In this document: piece after piece, positions 16,985 through 24,311 of the stretch
Layout of the letters: every line of letters starts with the position of its first letter
Position numbering within the stretch: position 1 is the first letter of the stretch
Source of the DNA: a virus
IMG/VR virus record: IMGVR_UViG_3300022751_000030
Location: 1-38,060 of that record
Strand: one strand, 5' to 3'
Length of the DNA: 38,060 bases
The notes under the pieces: model-generated
What the model was told of the DNA's origin: nothing
Seen by the model: only the letters and a program-made list of their open reading frames with translations
Database searches by the model: none
Program-made: the position numbers and the translations under genes

Positions 16985-17814
16985 TATAGTTCTACCTCGG
17001 TATCGTCAATAATGGTGAACCTCTTAGGTGGGTAGCTAGCCATTCCTTGAGCTACAAGGCTCTCAGCGTGCGCTCTAGTGGTGTTTATGCCTCCAGTCGG
17101 CGTATCCACCGTGACGAGCTTGCTCTTGGCCCCTATGGCCACTGGTTGAGCTAGTATCGCATCTAAACGTGCGTTCTTTACGACCTTGCGCCAAGTCTCT
17201 ATGTTGTGAGCTCCGTTATTAGATCCAGCTTTACCAAGCTCAATAAGTTTACGCTGGCCTAGCTTCTGTTTTATAACGTTTATCTTCACTCCATTATTCC
17301 AGAGTTTGATAGAAAAGGTAATATCGTGAGTCCCATACCCAACATCTGCATACTTCCCTACTAACTTAACCGACTCCCCATAATTGAGCATTGTCCATCG
17401 AATCTTATCAGTAAAGTAGGGCTTTTTAAGGTTATCGAACACGCTTCGTTTAGCAAGGAGACAACCCGTGCCTGAAAAGACTACGTTGCCGCCCTTGTCG
17501 TAGAAAACAGAGCCTCGTCCGTCCTTTGTAACAGGGTAGTCTGCTGTCACTGCGTTACAGTCAGCTTCTAAGAGCTTCTGAAGAGTGTTCGGACGAATAA
17601 TCATGTCATCCTCTACAAACCAAAGGTGTGTGATCTCAGGGTCTTTCAAGGCTTCATTTGTAGGGTCTTCAAAGCAGTCTGGGATCGGCTTCTTATGTGA
17701 GAAGAACACCTTGTGAGGTACGCCTTTGAGATTGTTCAACAATTCTTCGGCTGTCTGTGAGAATACAAGGCCCCTTGATGGGAAGATAACACCTATCTTA
17801 ACGGACTGTTTCAT
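16984..17814 (-). CDS. Glycosyltransferase-like protein, paralogue B
   Basis: 276 residues from the ATG at 17814, preceded by GGGAGG; a longer form to 17829 lacks this. KIGVIFPSRGLVFSQTAEEL, IPDCFEDPTNEALKDP and FVEDDMIIRPNTLQKLLEAD (acidic EDD motif at about residue 70) resemble a GT-A fold. It is about 40 percent similar by eye to the next gene upstream (17798-18634) over the first 150 residues. The C-terminal 70 residues, including MASYPPKRFTIIDD, are a separate segment. Coupled to the GT2 gene at 16271. Confidence 0.65.
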   Translation of the reverse strand: MKQSVKIGVIFPSRGLVFSQTAEELLNNLKGVPHKVFFSHKKPIPDCFEDPTNEALKDPEITHLWFVEDDMIIRPNTLQKLLEADCNAVTADYPVTKDGRGSVFYDKGGNVVFSGTGCLLAKRSVFDNLKKPYFTDKIRWTMLNYGESVKLVGKYADVGYGTHDITFSIKLWNNGVKINVIKQKLGQRKLIELGKAGSNNGAHNIETWRKVVKNARLDAILAQPVAIGAKSKLVTVDTPTGGINTTRAHAESLVAQGMASYPPKRFTIIDDTEVEL

Positions 17815-18634
17815 ACTTCCTCCCATCATTTAAGTACGGTTGGTTCTTCTCGTCGTATGAGATAAAGGGTGGAATTTCCTCCCAGAACTTTACATGGCGG
17901 ATTCTATTCAATGCTCCGCGGAACATCTCGCTATTCTCGGGGGTAATCATACCGCTCACCAAATCTCTGCCTACCTCTGTAAGCTCAATGATATCGTGAG
18001 CACCACTATTACTGCGCTTCTCACCCAAAGCTTTTAGCTTGTGTTGGCCGCCTGTACGCTCCATCGGGAGAATAGGCACGCCAGCTGAGTATAGTACCAT
18101 TCCGAAGTTAAGGTCATGTAGCCCATAGTGGATACCTTCTAGTGTACGGGGCCAGAAGTGAATAGTGTCCTTATCAATAAAAGGATCAAACGTTCTATCG
18201 GTTCGCCAGATAGGTTTTTCCATTTGTTGGAGAATCTCTTTAGCTACCAATAAGAACCCAGTACCCGTCCAATATGCAAAGCCCTGTGGGTCGTGTAAGA
18301 CGGTCGAGTCTCCGTCCTGCTGAAATGGGTAGTCAAGAGCAACTGCAGGGTAGTTCTGTGCGAACATTTCCTTCAGTATGCCCTTAGGAATAATCATATC
18401 ATCCTCACAGAAGAGCACTGCAAACACGCTGGGGTCTGCGAGTGCTCTTTCTGTAGGATCGTTAAAACAGTCTGGGAGGGATTTCCCATGAGCCCAAAAG
18501 ATTTCGTAGTCAAACCCCTCTAGCTCGCCAAGGATGTTCTCAAGTGTCTCCGAGAACATTAGGCCGCGTGAAGGGATAACGACGGCTAGCTTAGACGAGG
18601 CTGTCTTCGTGAGGTTCGGCACTAGTATTTGCAC
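17798..18634 (-). CDS. Glycosyltransferase-like protein, paralogue A
   Basis: 278 residues from a GTG at 18634 with a weak ribosome binding site; a start a few codons later is possible. KLAVVIPSRGLMFSETLENI, LPDCFNDPTERALADP and FCEDDMIIPKGILKEMF match the paralogue downstream, and the domain order is the same (N-terminal nucleotide-binding strand, EDDM acidic motif, then GTGFLL). The two are a tandem duplication. It overlaps the upstream head gene by 44 bases and starts the modification cassette. Substrate unknown. Confidence 0.65.
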   Translation of the reverse strand: MQILVPNLTKTASSKLAVVIPSRGLMFSETLENILGELEGFDYEIFWAHGKSLPDCFNDPTERALADPSVFAVLFCEDDMIIPKGILKEMFAQNYPAVALDYPFQQDGDSTVLHDPQGFAYWTGTGFLLVAKEILQQMEKPIWRTDRTFDPFIDKDTIHFWPRTLEGIHYGLHDLNFGMVLYSAGVPILPMERTGGQHKLKALGEKRSNSGAHDIIELTEVGRDLVSGMITPENSEMFRGALNRIRHVKFWEEIPPFISYDEKNQPYLNDGRKYETVR

Positions 18635-18926
18635 CCAGTTCGTTAGTTAGTTCTTGAAAGAAATCGAGAGTCTTTGAGAATTGTCGCAGATCATCCTCAA
18701 ACTGAGCTACTTTCTTGCCGTAGGCTGCCCTAGTAGCGTCTTCTTTAGCTCCAGCCAGCTCATGACGTGCCATAGCTGTATCAACGATGAGTCGGTTAAT
18801 GACTGCTTTTTGCTCGCCAACCTGTGCCTCTACAAAAGCCTGTTTCTGGCGATCATGGAGCTGTTTGTTAGGAGTAATCTTAAATTCTTTTGCTACTTCT
18901 TTGTATAGTTCTAATGGGGTTGCCAT
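18591..18926 (-). CDS. Helical head- or tail-associated protein
   Basis: 111 residues from the ATG at 18926 (GGAG precedes it); the frame continues to 18953 but without a signal. Almost completely alpha-helical, with ELYKEVAKEFKITPNKQLHD and a long charged helix (RAAYGKKVAQFEDDLRQFSK). No domain recognised. Position between small capsid-vicinity genes and the glycosyltransferases suggests a structural or chaperone role. It lies below a weak late-type promoter at 18936. Confidence 0.55.
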   Translation of the reverse strand: MATPLELYKEVAKEFKITPNKQLHDRQKQAFVEAQVGEQKAVINRLIVDTAMARHELAGAKEDATRAAYGKKVAQFEDDLRQFSKTLDFFQELTNELGANTSAEPHEDSLV

Positions 18927-18935
18927 ATCTTCTCC

Positions 18936-18962
18936 GCCCCCGTGTCCACTCAAATAATAGCA
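18936..18962 (-). promoter_or_regulatory. Possible degenerate late promoter
   Basis: Minus strand: TGC then TATTAT (18954-18959), 8 bases, then ACACGGGGGC (18936-18945), which resembles the ATACGGGCAT element of the other late promoters at 6-7 of 10 positions. It would drive the helical protein gene and the glycosyltransferase cassette. Confidence 0.35.
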
Positions 18963-19001
18963 TAAGGATTAAGAAAAGAATGTAACTTTTTATACAACGA
19001 T

Positions 19002-19217
19002 TTACTTCTTTGCGCCGTGCTTGTTGTTTGTACCAGCTGCAGGATAGCCTTCCGTGTTACGGAACTTCCCTGCGCTTTGAGCCTCTGCGACTTCTGTGTC
19101 AATCTTGAGCCACATCTCATGCTCGTTGAGCCCCTGATTAATTGGGAGTGCCCGTGTCTTATCTTCAATAACCTTAGGTGTATCCCCTACTGGGCTTGGT
19201 GTAATTGATTGAGCCAT
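19002..19217 (-). CDS. Small hypothetical protein
   Basis: A 71-residue polar protein, MAQSITPSPVGDTPKVIEDK at the start and GYPAAGTNNKHGAKK at the end, with a helical middle (NEHEMWLKIDTEVAEAQ). The start overlaps the region just after the stop of the 40-residue gene. No domain recognised. Part of the three-gene string between late promoter 19725 and the glycosyltransferase operon. Confidence 0.55.
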   Translation of the reverse strand: MAQSITPSPVGDTPKVIEDKTRALPINQGLNEHEMWLKIDTEVAEAQSAGKFRNTEGYPAAGTNNKHGAKK

Positions 19218-19218
19218 G

Positions 19219-19341
19219 CTACCTCTGTTCTGGTGTTTTACGTTTTAGTCTCTTTACTGCTTCCTTTGGAGTAGGAAGTTGGGTAGGTAGGTCTAGTTTA
19301 CCGCCTTTGTTCTTCTTACCGAGGTCTTTCATTTTTCCCAT
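19219..19341 (-). CDS. Very small basic protein
   Basis: A 40-residue, strongly basic protein (MGKMKDLGKKNKGGKLDLPT ... VKRLKRKTPEQR, 14 Lys/Arg). The ATG overlaps the upstream stop (TAATG), so translation is probably coupled. No domain. A nucleic-acid-binding or head-packaged role is possible from charge only. Ends at 19219 just before the ATG at 19217. Confidence 0.5.
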   Translation of the reverse strand: MGKMKDLGKKNKGGKLDLPTQLPTPKEAVKRLKRKTPEQR

Positions 19342-19712
19342 TATTCTTTACCTTCCCATTTACGAGTTTGTTCAATGCTTGCAACGATCTGGTCGTAGTG
19401 GTTACGAATTTGCTTCTCAGACTGTTCTGGTGTTGTGCCTGAGTCTCCGCTCATATTACGCCAAGACTGCTCAGCTGCCTGCCAAGCGCCCTCATCTAGG
19501 CCCTTAGGCACTTTGAGATCGGTCTTGAACTCTCCTGTAGCTTGAGGAGCCTGCGTAGGTTCTTGGGCCTTTTTCTTATTTACAGGGCCTACGGCGCCAT
19601 CTGAGTCTTTGCCAGTCTTTTTCTCAAACTTCTTCTGTTGAGGTGTATCGTTGTTATCAGTTGCTTTAGTCACTTCGTCTGGTTTACCGAATGGGTATTC
19701 GTATGTTGCCAT
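19341..19712 (-). CDS. Hypothetical head-vicinity protein
   Basis: A 123-residue protein. Residues 1-60 are low-complexity and charged (TKATDNNDTPQQKKFEKK, VNKKKAQEPTQAPQ), residues 65-123 helical (GLDEGAWQAAEQSWRNMSGD and IRNHYDQIVASIEQTRKW). First gene after late promoter 19725. No domain recognised; the arrangement suits a small structural or scaffold-like protein. Confidence 0.55.
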   Translation of the reverse strand: MATYEYPFGKPDEVTKATDNNDTPQQKKFEKKTGKDSDGAVGPVNKKKAQEPTQAPQATGEFKTDLKVPKGLDEGAWQAAEQSWRNMSGDSGTTPEQSEKQIRNHYDQIVASIEQTRKWEGKE

Positions 19713-19724
19713 TTTGGTTCTCCT

Positions 19725-19749
19725 ATGCCCGTATCTATGTTCTATTTTA
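19725..19749 (-). promoter_or_regulatory. Late promoter with ATACGGGCAT element
   Basis: Minus strand: TAAAAT (19744-19749), 9 bases, ATACGGGCAT (19725-19734). It overlaps the stop codon of the upstream HNH gene and lies 13 bases before the ATG at 19712. Confidence 0.6.
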
Positions 19750-20223
19750 ACGCTGTTGGCCCTTAATTACAAATTCGCCGTACATCTCAATCTCTTTATC
19801 CCTGCGAGCCTTTATAGCCTCTTCTACGGTCTTGAACGATCCAAGGTGAACCTTCTTACTATTAACGTAGACTTGAGCTGTGTAGTGGCCGTTGCGGTTG
19901 TCTAGGCTCACCCCTCTTACTCCTGTAGTGTTGTCGCTACGTATTTTAGCGTTTGCTAAGTTCTCAGACATGGTACATAACCTAAGGTTATCTCTAGTGC
20001 AATCAAGTTTCACACCCGATATATGGTCAATATACTCTTTCGAACCCAGCTGTCTGCCTAATGCTCTCTCCATGACCCACCTATGTAAGTAATGAGTCCC
20101 CTCTTTTCGAGTCTTATGCATAGCATACCCATTGCCACCGTAGTACCACTTGGTCGGGGACCAGTCAATCTCATCTATGATCGCCACCTTTCCTTGAGTA
20201 AGTTTAATAGTCACTATCCCCAT
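19747..20223 (-). CDS. HNH endonuclease with AP2 DNA-binding domain
   Basis: 158 residues. HNH core: HYLHRWVMERALGRQLGSKE, YIDHISGVKLDCTRDNLRLC (His-Asn-His type, catalytic His in IDH), then SENLANAKIRSDNTTGVRGV, and a C-terminal AP2-like domain (GVSLDNRNGHYTAQVYVNSK, HLGSFKTVEEAIKARR). This order is standard for free-standing phage homing endonucleases. AGGAGG precedes the ATG. It lies between the capsid terminator and late promoter 19725, so it is outside the capsid message. Confidence 0.85.
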   Translation of the reverse strand: MGIVTIKLTQGKVAIIDEIDWSPTKWYYGGNGYAMHKTRKEGTHYLHRWVMERALGRQLGSKEYIDHISGVKLDCTRDNLRLCTMSENLANAKIRSDNTTGVRGVSLDNRNGHYTAQVYVNSKKVHLGSFKTVEEAIKARRDKEIEMYGEFVIKGQQR

Positions 20224-20277
20224 GAGTGTTTCCTCCTCTATACCGTAATTATATGTGTTTTCAATATATCACGGCAA

Positions 20278-20304
20278 CAAAAAAGGGTCAAGTGAATGAC
20301 CCTT
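20278..20304 (-). terminator. Intrinsic terminator after the capsid gene
   Basis: Minus strand: an 8-bp stem AAGGGTCA (20297-20304) with TGACCCTT (20283-20290), 6-base loop, followed by TTTTTT (20278-20283 region). It lies 21 bases after the capsid stop codon and should end the terminase-portal-capsid message or reduce readthrough. Confidence 0.9.
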
Positions 20305-20324
20305 AATTTGCTTCAACAGTAGTA

Positions 20325-21209
20325 CTACGATTTTAATACGAAGCCGAAGTTAGTACGGAGTGCATTGTGTCCATAAAGTACATCAACTGTTACTAACCAA
20401 CCGAGGTGTTCCTGTTTGTACTGCGCTTGAGTACGAGGAGTCTGTTGGAGAGCAATCGCCCATGCTTCCTTGTGGAAGAATAGGTGGTTGTATTCGTCGG
20501 TTACAGTGTCAAGATAAACCAGGTTCTGGCTCATGTAAACGTCTGCACCGTAAATACGACCAATCTTACCGTTGCGGATTGAGTTGTCATCGCCACCGAC
20601 ACCGAGGGCGTCGTAACGAACATACTTGTCAATCGCGAGCAGCTCAGATTCACCCTTAGGTGCAACCACGATGCTTCGGTCTGATCGAGGAGCTTTGTTT
20701 TCGCTTAGGTAACGGTTTACCGTAAGAATGAGGTTGTCATTCAAGGCAGTACCGTAGGCACCGTAAGCTTGTCCAGCTGTTTTCCATGTGCTGGTCATGT
20801 TTGTTGCCAAGTCAGAGTCAATCTTTTCTGAGATCGCGTAAGCGGCTGCTTTAGTGTAGTCGCTACGAAGATCGTAGACTGATTGAATCTTAACGAGGTC
20901 TTCTACGATGAATGAGCTTTCATAGTGTTTGTTCAAAACAATCGTAGTCTTAGTTTCAGTGTTGTAGTTGAGTGTGACAACGGTGTTCTGAGATTTCAAG
21001 TTAGCTGTAATAGCCGAAACGTTAGGAATCTCAAGAGTCTGTCCACCAGCTTGTACGTCTGCGTCGTAGTGCTTGATCAATGGGAGGAGTACGAGGTTTG
21101 ATTTAACAAACATAAGTACTTCACGTGACCAAATGTTAGGACGGAAGACGTTAGCGGCAGTAGCACCGATGTTCACAGCACCCGAACCGTATAGTCCAGT
21201 TGTTGCCAT
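20325..21209 (-). CDS. Major capsid protein
   Basis: 294 residues, of the usual size for an HK97-fold coat protein without extra domains. RPNIWSREVLMFVKSNLVLL at the N-terminus, KHYESSFIVEDLVKIQSVYD (E-loop-like segment followed by a long helix), YAISEKIDSDLATNM and the C-terminal GHNALRTNFGFVLKS resemble coat proteins of podoviruses with P22-like organisation. Supported by the position after portal and scaffold and by a terminator directly downstream. GGAG is 8 bases before the ATG. Confidence 0.8.
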   Translation of the reverse strand: MATTGLYGSGAVNIGATAANVFRPNIWSREVLMFVKSNLVLLPLIKHYDADVQAGGQTLEIPNVSAITANLKSQNTVVTLNYNTETKTTIVLNKHYESSFIVEDLVKIQSVYDLRSDYTKAAAYAISEKIDSDLATNMTSTWKTAGQAYGAYGTALNDNLILTVNRYLSENKAPRSDRSIVVAPKGESELLAIDKYVRYDALGVGGDDNSIRNGKIGRIYGADVYMSQNLVYLDTVTDEYNHLFFHKEAWAIALQQTPRTQAQYKQEHLGWLVTVDVLYGHNALRTNFGFVLKS

Positions 21210-21231
21210 TAGTGTATCTCCATTTTAAAAA

Positions 21232-22014
21232 TTATTGTGCCATTACCTTATTGATCTCGTCGTAGTGTTTAACGAACCACTCCTGGCTGTTGCTCGCTAC
21301 TAGTTGATCAACGTTTTGTGGGGTAATCGCCGCACTGGCTGCGCCAGAATTGACTGCATTACCTCTAGGTACTGACGCTTGTTGTTTGTGGGCTAAGGAT
21401 TCGAGACCTTCTCGTTTCCCTTGTGATTTCAAAGCGGCAGGATTTTCAGCGACTGCCATAGCATAGCTCGCTTTTAAGATAGCTTCTGGAGAGCCATATA
21501 GACCTGATTCAACGGCAATCTTAGCCATATCAGCTTCGTATGCCTTAGCGTCAGGGTTTGAGTCCCAGAATTCTCTAATAGAGTCTTTGACCTCCATACG
21601 TTGTAGACGTTTCAAGACTTCGGGGTTTTGCCCTGTTGCCTCTGCTACTTGTGTAGCCGATTCGTCTGACATAGAGGACATCGTTCGTTCGAGTTCACTA
21701 GCCTTATTTGCTTTACTGTGCATCAGCTTCTCGGCGTTCATAGCCATTTTAGCTGCTTTTCTAGCGTTGTCGCTATCGAGTTCTAAGCCTTTCGTTTCAG
21801 CAAACTTTGCGAGTTGTTCATCTTCTTCAGATGGCTCACTGGTTGCCTCAGCCTCTTGTCCCTCTTCGGTGGTTTGTTCAACCGCTGTTGCTTGTTCCGT
21901 CTCGTCTGGTTCTGAAGCAGTTACGGCCATTCCTTGATCGTCAATAGCGATCCCATTAATGGTCTGTACTTCGCCAGATTCAACAGGAGCGTCAGTTGTG
22001 GTTTCTTCGTCCAT
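21232..22014 (-). CDS. Capsid scaffold protein
   Basis: A 260-residue protein. The first 75 residues are extremely acidic (MDEETTTDAPVESGEVQTIN, EEDEQLAKFAETKGLELDSD) and the rest is helical with heptads; the C-terminus contains SQEWFVKHYDEINKVMAQ, which may be the coat-binding segment. Size, charge, helicity and location between portal and coat fit a scaffold. An RNA element with two long complementary stems lies just upstream (22033-22094). Confidence 0.75.
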   Translation of the reverse strand: MDEETTTDAPVESGEVQTINGIAIDDQGMAVTASEPDETEQATAVEQTTEEGQEAEATSEPSEEDEQLAKFAETKGLELDSDNARKAAKMAMNAEKLMHSKANKASELERTMSSMSDESATQVAEATGQNPEVLKRLQRMEVKDSIREFWDSNPDAKAYEADMAKIAVESGLYGSPEAILKASYAMAVAENPAALKSQGKREGLESLAHKQQASVPRGNAVNSGAASAAITPQNVDQLVASNSQEWFVKHYDEINKVMAQ

Positions 22015-22032
22015 CGTTGTACCTTTCTTATC

Positions 22033-22094
22033 ACTAGCCCGAATAGTAGCTGGTTTAATACGGGCTAGTATTAATAATATTCCAGCTACTATTC
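22033..22094 (-). promoter_or_regulatory. Potential pseudoknot or alternating hairpins in the scaffold leader
   Basis: Two perfect complementary pairs interleave: ACTAGCCCG (22033-22041) with CGGGCTAGT (22061-22069), 9 bp, and 22041-22053 with 22082-22094, 13 bp (GAATAGTAGCTGG and its complement). Order A-B-A'-B' gives either an H-type pseudoknot or two mutually exclusive hairpins in the 92-base gap before the scaffold ATG at 22014. The CGGGCTAG sequences also resemble the late ATACGGGCAT element. Confidence 0.7.
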
Positions 22095-22105
22095 CGAATA
22101 ATGAT

Positions 22106-22324
22106 CTACAACTTCTTTACACCCCCTACGACACTCTGAATATGCTCAACAACAAGACGAATGCCGCGTGCTTGTTGTGTGAAGTCTCTAGCAAGTAATG
22201 GGTCTCTCTCAGCCTGCTCGTGTTGGTCATCAATCATGCTGTCGAGAGCTTTAACGAAATACTGCCCTTCTTCTGTTTTAAGGAAATTAGCATATCCAGC
22301 AGCTAGTTCTTTAGGGATGTTCAT
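22106..22324 (-). CDS. Small hypothetical protein between portal and scaffold
   Basis: A 72-residue helical protein, MNIPKELAAGYANFLKTEEG then DSMIDDQHEQAERDPLLARD and a C-terminal hydrophobic-helical VVEHIQSVVGGVKKL. The ATG overlaps the portal stop (ATGA). No family recognised. Position suggests a head morphogenesis function. Confidence 0.6.
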   Translation of the reverse strand: MNIPKELAAGYANFLKTEEGQYFVKALDSMIDDQHEQAERDPLLARDFTQQARGIRLVVEHIQSVVGGVKKL

Positions 22325-24177
22325 GCGCCCCCTTGCATATTGCGAAGTTTAGCTACTTTTGTAGCCATGTCGATTTCATGTTGTTCGGCTGCCTGATCCA
22401 TAGCTTGTTGATCTCTCTGAGCTTTAATCTCTAAGCTAGGGTCTGGAGGAGGAGCCATAGCCTCTGGAGGCATTCCGCCCATCATCCCAGCCATCTCAGG
22501 AGGAAGGCCCATACCAGGGTCCATAGGAGGCATTCCGCCAGCCATTGGATCACCGCCAGGCATGCCTTGAGGGGCCATGAGTAGTTCTACCTCATCTGGG
22601 TCAAGATCGAATGAGCGAGCAAGTACTAACTTCTTTAACTCGGCTTGATTCACCTCAGGGTCACCAAGGAACGCCCCTAGTAGTTCTTTGGCGTTCTCTG
22701 CCTGACGTTGCTTGTCGTTGTTGATAGTCGCCTCTAGTTGGACACGAGGCTCATAGTCACCTTTAAACTCTGAAGGATCGAACTCTTCCCATCGTGCTCC
22801 ATCTTTCCCAATAATACGAACCATCATAGGCTCAGTGACGTACAGTTGGATCATCCTGAAGACAATCTTAGCTACCTGGTAGAAATATCCGTTTTCAATC
22901 TGCGTTACCTTAAGAGAGAAGCGTTGGCCAGCTCCTGCAACCTGAGCGTTAATCTCAGTGGCTGTGGTAGAACCGCCTCCCTTCTCTCCTACGCCCTTCA
23001 CTACTTCATTAGAGGCAGTTGTCTCTCGTATCTCGTTCTTAAGGTTCTGGCGTTCTAAGAATGCGTCCTGTGGGATTGGTCGCTGTGGGATAGGCATTAA
23101 AGCGTTAGCCTCTACTGGGTAGACTGCACCAGGAAGGTTCTCAATCTCGCTAAGGAGGTGAGCGTACTTAGGGTCAAGTGTGTACATCTGGTTCAGAGTG
23201 TAAGTGATTGAGTCAATATTCTGGTTGGTAATGTCGTTTAATAGTTCCTGCTCGTCAGCGATAATATCAATCTCGCCTTTAGCATAGAAGAGAGACTCAT
23301 CTGTATAGTCACGAGCGTCTGCAAATGGCAAGAGGCCCTTAGGATACTCTGTACCGTTCGCTTCGTCCTTTGCTTTGTAGTAGTTGTCAGAGTCTTCGAT
23401 AATGACCGAACGGTTTGCAACAGAGACTGTCTTATCCAATGTCCAGTATTCAATAACCTCAATTTGGTTCTTCTCAGGCTCGATAACTGTAGACCCGTAC
23501 CACATATCTTTCTGTTGTTTGTCTGTATTCTCGCCTTGAGAACCGCCTTCAAACTTAATCTTATCAAGATTGGTATACTTCTTCTTCATTGGGTAATTAC
23601 CCTCAGCGTCAGGGTCTTTAGAGAAGTCTACAATCTCGAACTCTTCTAGCTCACTCTTCGATACAAGGTAGCGCCTACCACAGTATCTCGCGTTGCCCAG
23701 ACTTGAAGCGGTTGGGTCGATGAAGAAGTCCCTAATCGGAACGTTAATGAGAACTGGGTGGTCATTCTCCCATGCGAAGTAATCAACAGCGGTTCCAAGC
23801 TTAAACATGTTGCGGCCTGTGTTAATGATCTTCAGAGACCACTGGTCGCAGTCCCAGTAGAAGTCAAGTAGTGAGTTTAGGATGTCTGTCTTCTGATCCT
23901 GTCGCTCTTGTGGTGGGAGGTAGTTGAACTTAGGCTTAGCCCCGAAGAGTCCAGAGGTCAAAGTCTCTACTGTGCTAAAAGACATAGGGACGAAAGTATC
24001 AGTGATGCCTTGGTAGCCACGCTTTGTGCGCTGACCATTATAAAGACGGTAGCTATCTTCCCACCGTTTATGCCATGATCCCTGAGTGTATTCCCAGGCT
24101 CGGTTGAAGTCTTCCACCACTGTATTTAGCGTCGTATCTACAGTGTCAGATTTCTTTGAGGTCTTTTGAGTAGGCAT
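22321..24177 (-). CDS. Portal protein
   Basis: 618 residues, the usual size of podovirus portals. N-terminal WHKRWEDSYRLYNGQRTKRG and VPMSFSTVETLTSGLFG, then NSLLDFYWDCDQWSLKIINT, the central DFFIDPTASSLGNARYCGRR (the widespread DxxFDPxA portal motif) and ETTASNEVVKGVGEKGGGST followed by a long stem helix. The C-terminal 90 residues are Met/Pro/Gly-rich low complexity (residues about 530-585) then a helix, probably inside the head. Directly follows terL. Late promoter 24189 lies 12 bases upstream. Confidence 0.8.
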   Translation of the reverse strand: MPTQKTSKKSDTVDTTLNTVVEDFNRAWEYTQGSWHKRWEDSYRLYNGQRTKRGYQGITDTFVPMSFSTVETLTSGLFGAKPKFNYLPPQERQDQKTDILNSLLDFYWDCDQWSLKIINTGRNMFKLGTAVDYFAWENDHPVLINVPIRDFFIDPTASSLGNARYCGRRYLVSKSELEEFEIVDFSKDPDAEGNYPMKKKYTNLDKIKFEGGSQGENTDKQQKDMWYGSTVIEPEKNQIEVIEYWTLDKTVSVANRSVIIEDSDNYYKAKDEANGTEYPKGLLPFADARDYTDESLFYAKGEIDIIADEQELLNDITNQNIDSITYTLNQMYTLDPKYAHLLSEIENLPGAVYPVEANALMPIPQRPIPQDAFLERQNLKNEIRETTASNEVVKGVGEKGGGSTTATEINAQVAGAGQRFSLKVTQIENGYFYQVAKIVFRMIQLYVTEPMMVRIIGKDGARWEEFDPSEFKGDYEPRVQLEATINNDKQRQAENAKELLGAFLGDPEVNQAELKKLVLARSFDLDPDEVELLMAPQGMPGGDPMAGGMPPMDPGMGLPPEMAGMMGGMPPEAMAPPPDPSLEIKAQRDQQAMDQAAEQHEIDMATKVAKLRNMQGGA

Positions 24178-24188
24178 TTAACATCCTA

Positions 24189-24218
24189 ATACCCGTATCC
24201 AATGGTGGAATTATAGCA
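24189..24218 (-). promoter_or_regulatory. Late promoter with ATACGGGTAT element
   Basis: Minus strand: TGC then TATAAT (24210-24215), 11 bases, ATACGGGTAT (24189-24198, one base different from the other copies). Starts the portal-to-capsid message that ends at 20278. Confidence 0.7.
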
Positions 24219-24240
24219 CGAGCTGTATGAACTGAATAGA

Positions 24241-24311
24241 GTGATTTACAAGAGAGCTGGGTTTGGACACGAAGTATTAAATTACTTAGTCCCAGCCCTC
24301 GTGTAAATCAC
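24241..24311 (-). promoter_or_regulatory. Long nested hairpin between terL and portal
   Basis: Arms 24241-24261 and 24291-24311 pair over 21 positions with one mismatch (24251/24301) and one wobble, and the loop contains a further 5-bp stem (AAGTA 24272-24276 with TACTT 24283-24287). The TerL stop codon lies inside the right arm. There is no T-run, so an RNase III processing site, a leader structure or a packaging signal is more likely than a simple terminator. Confidence 0.75.
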
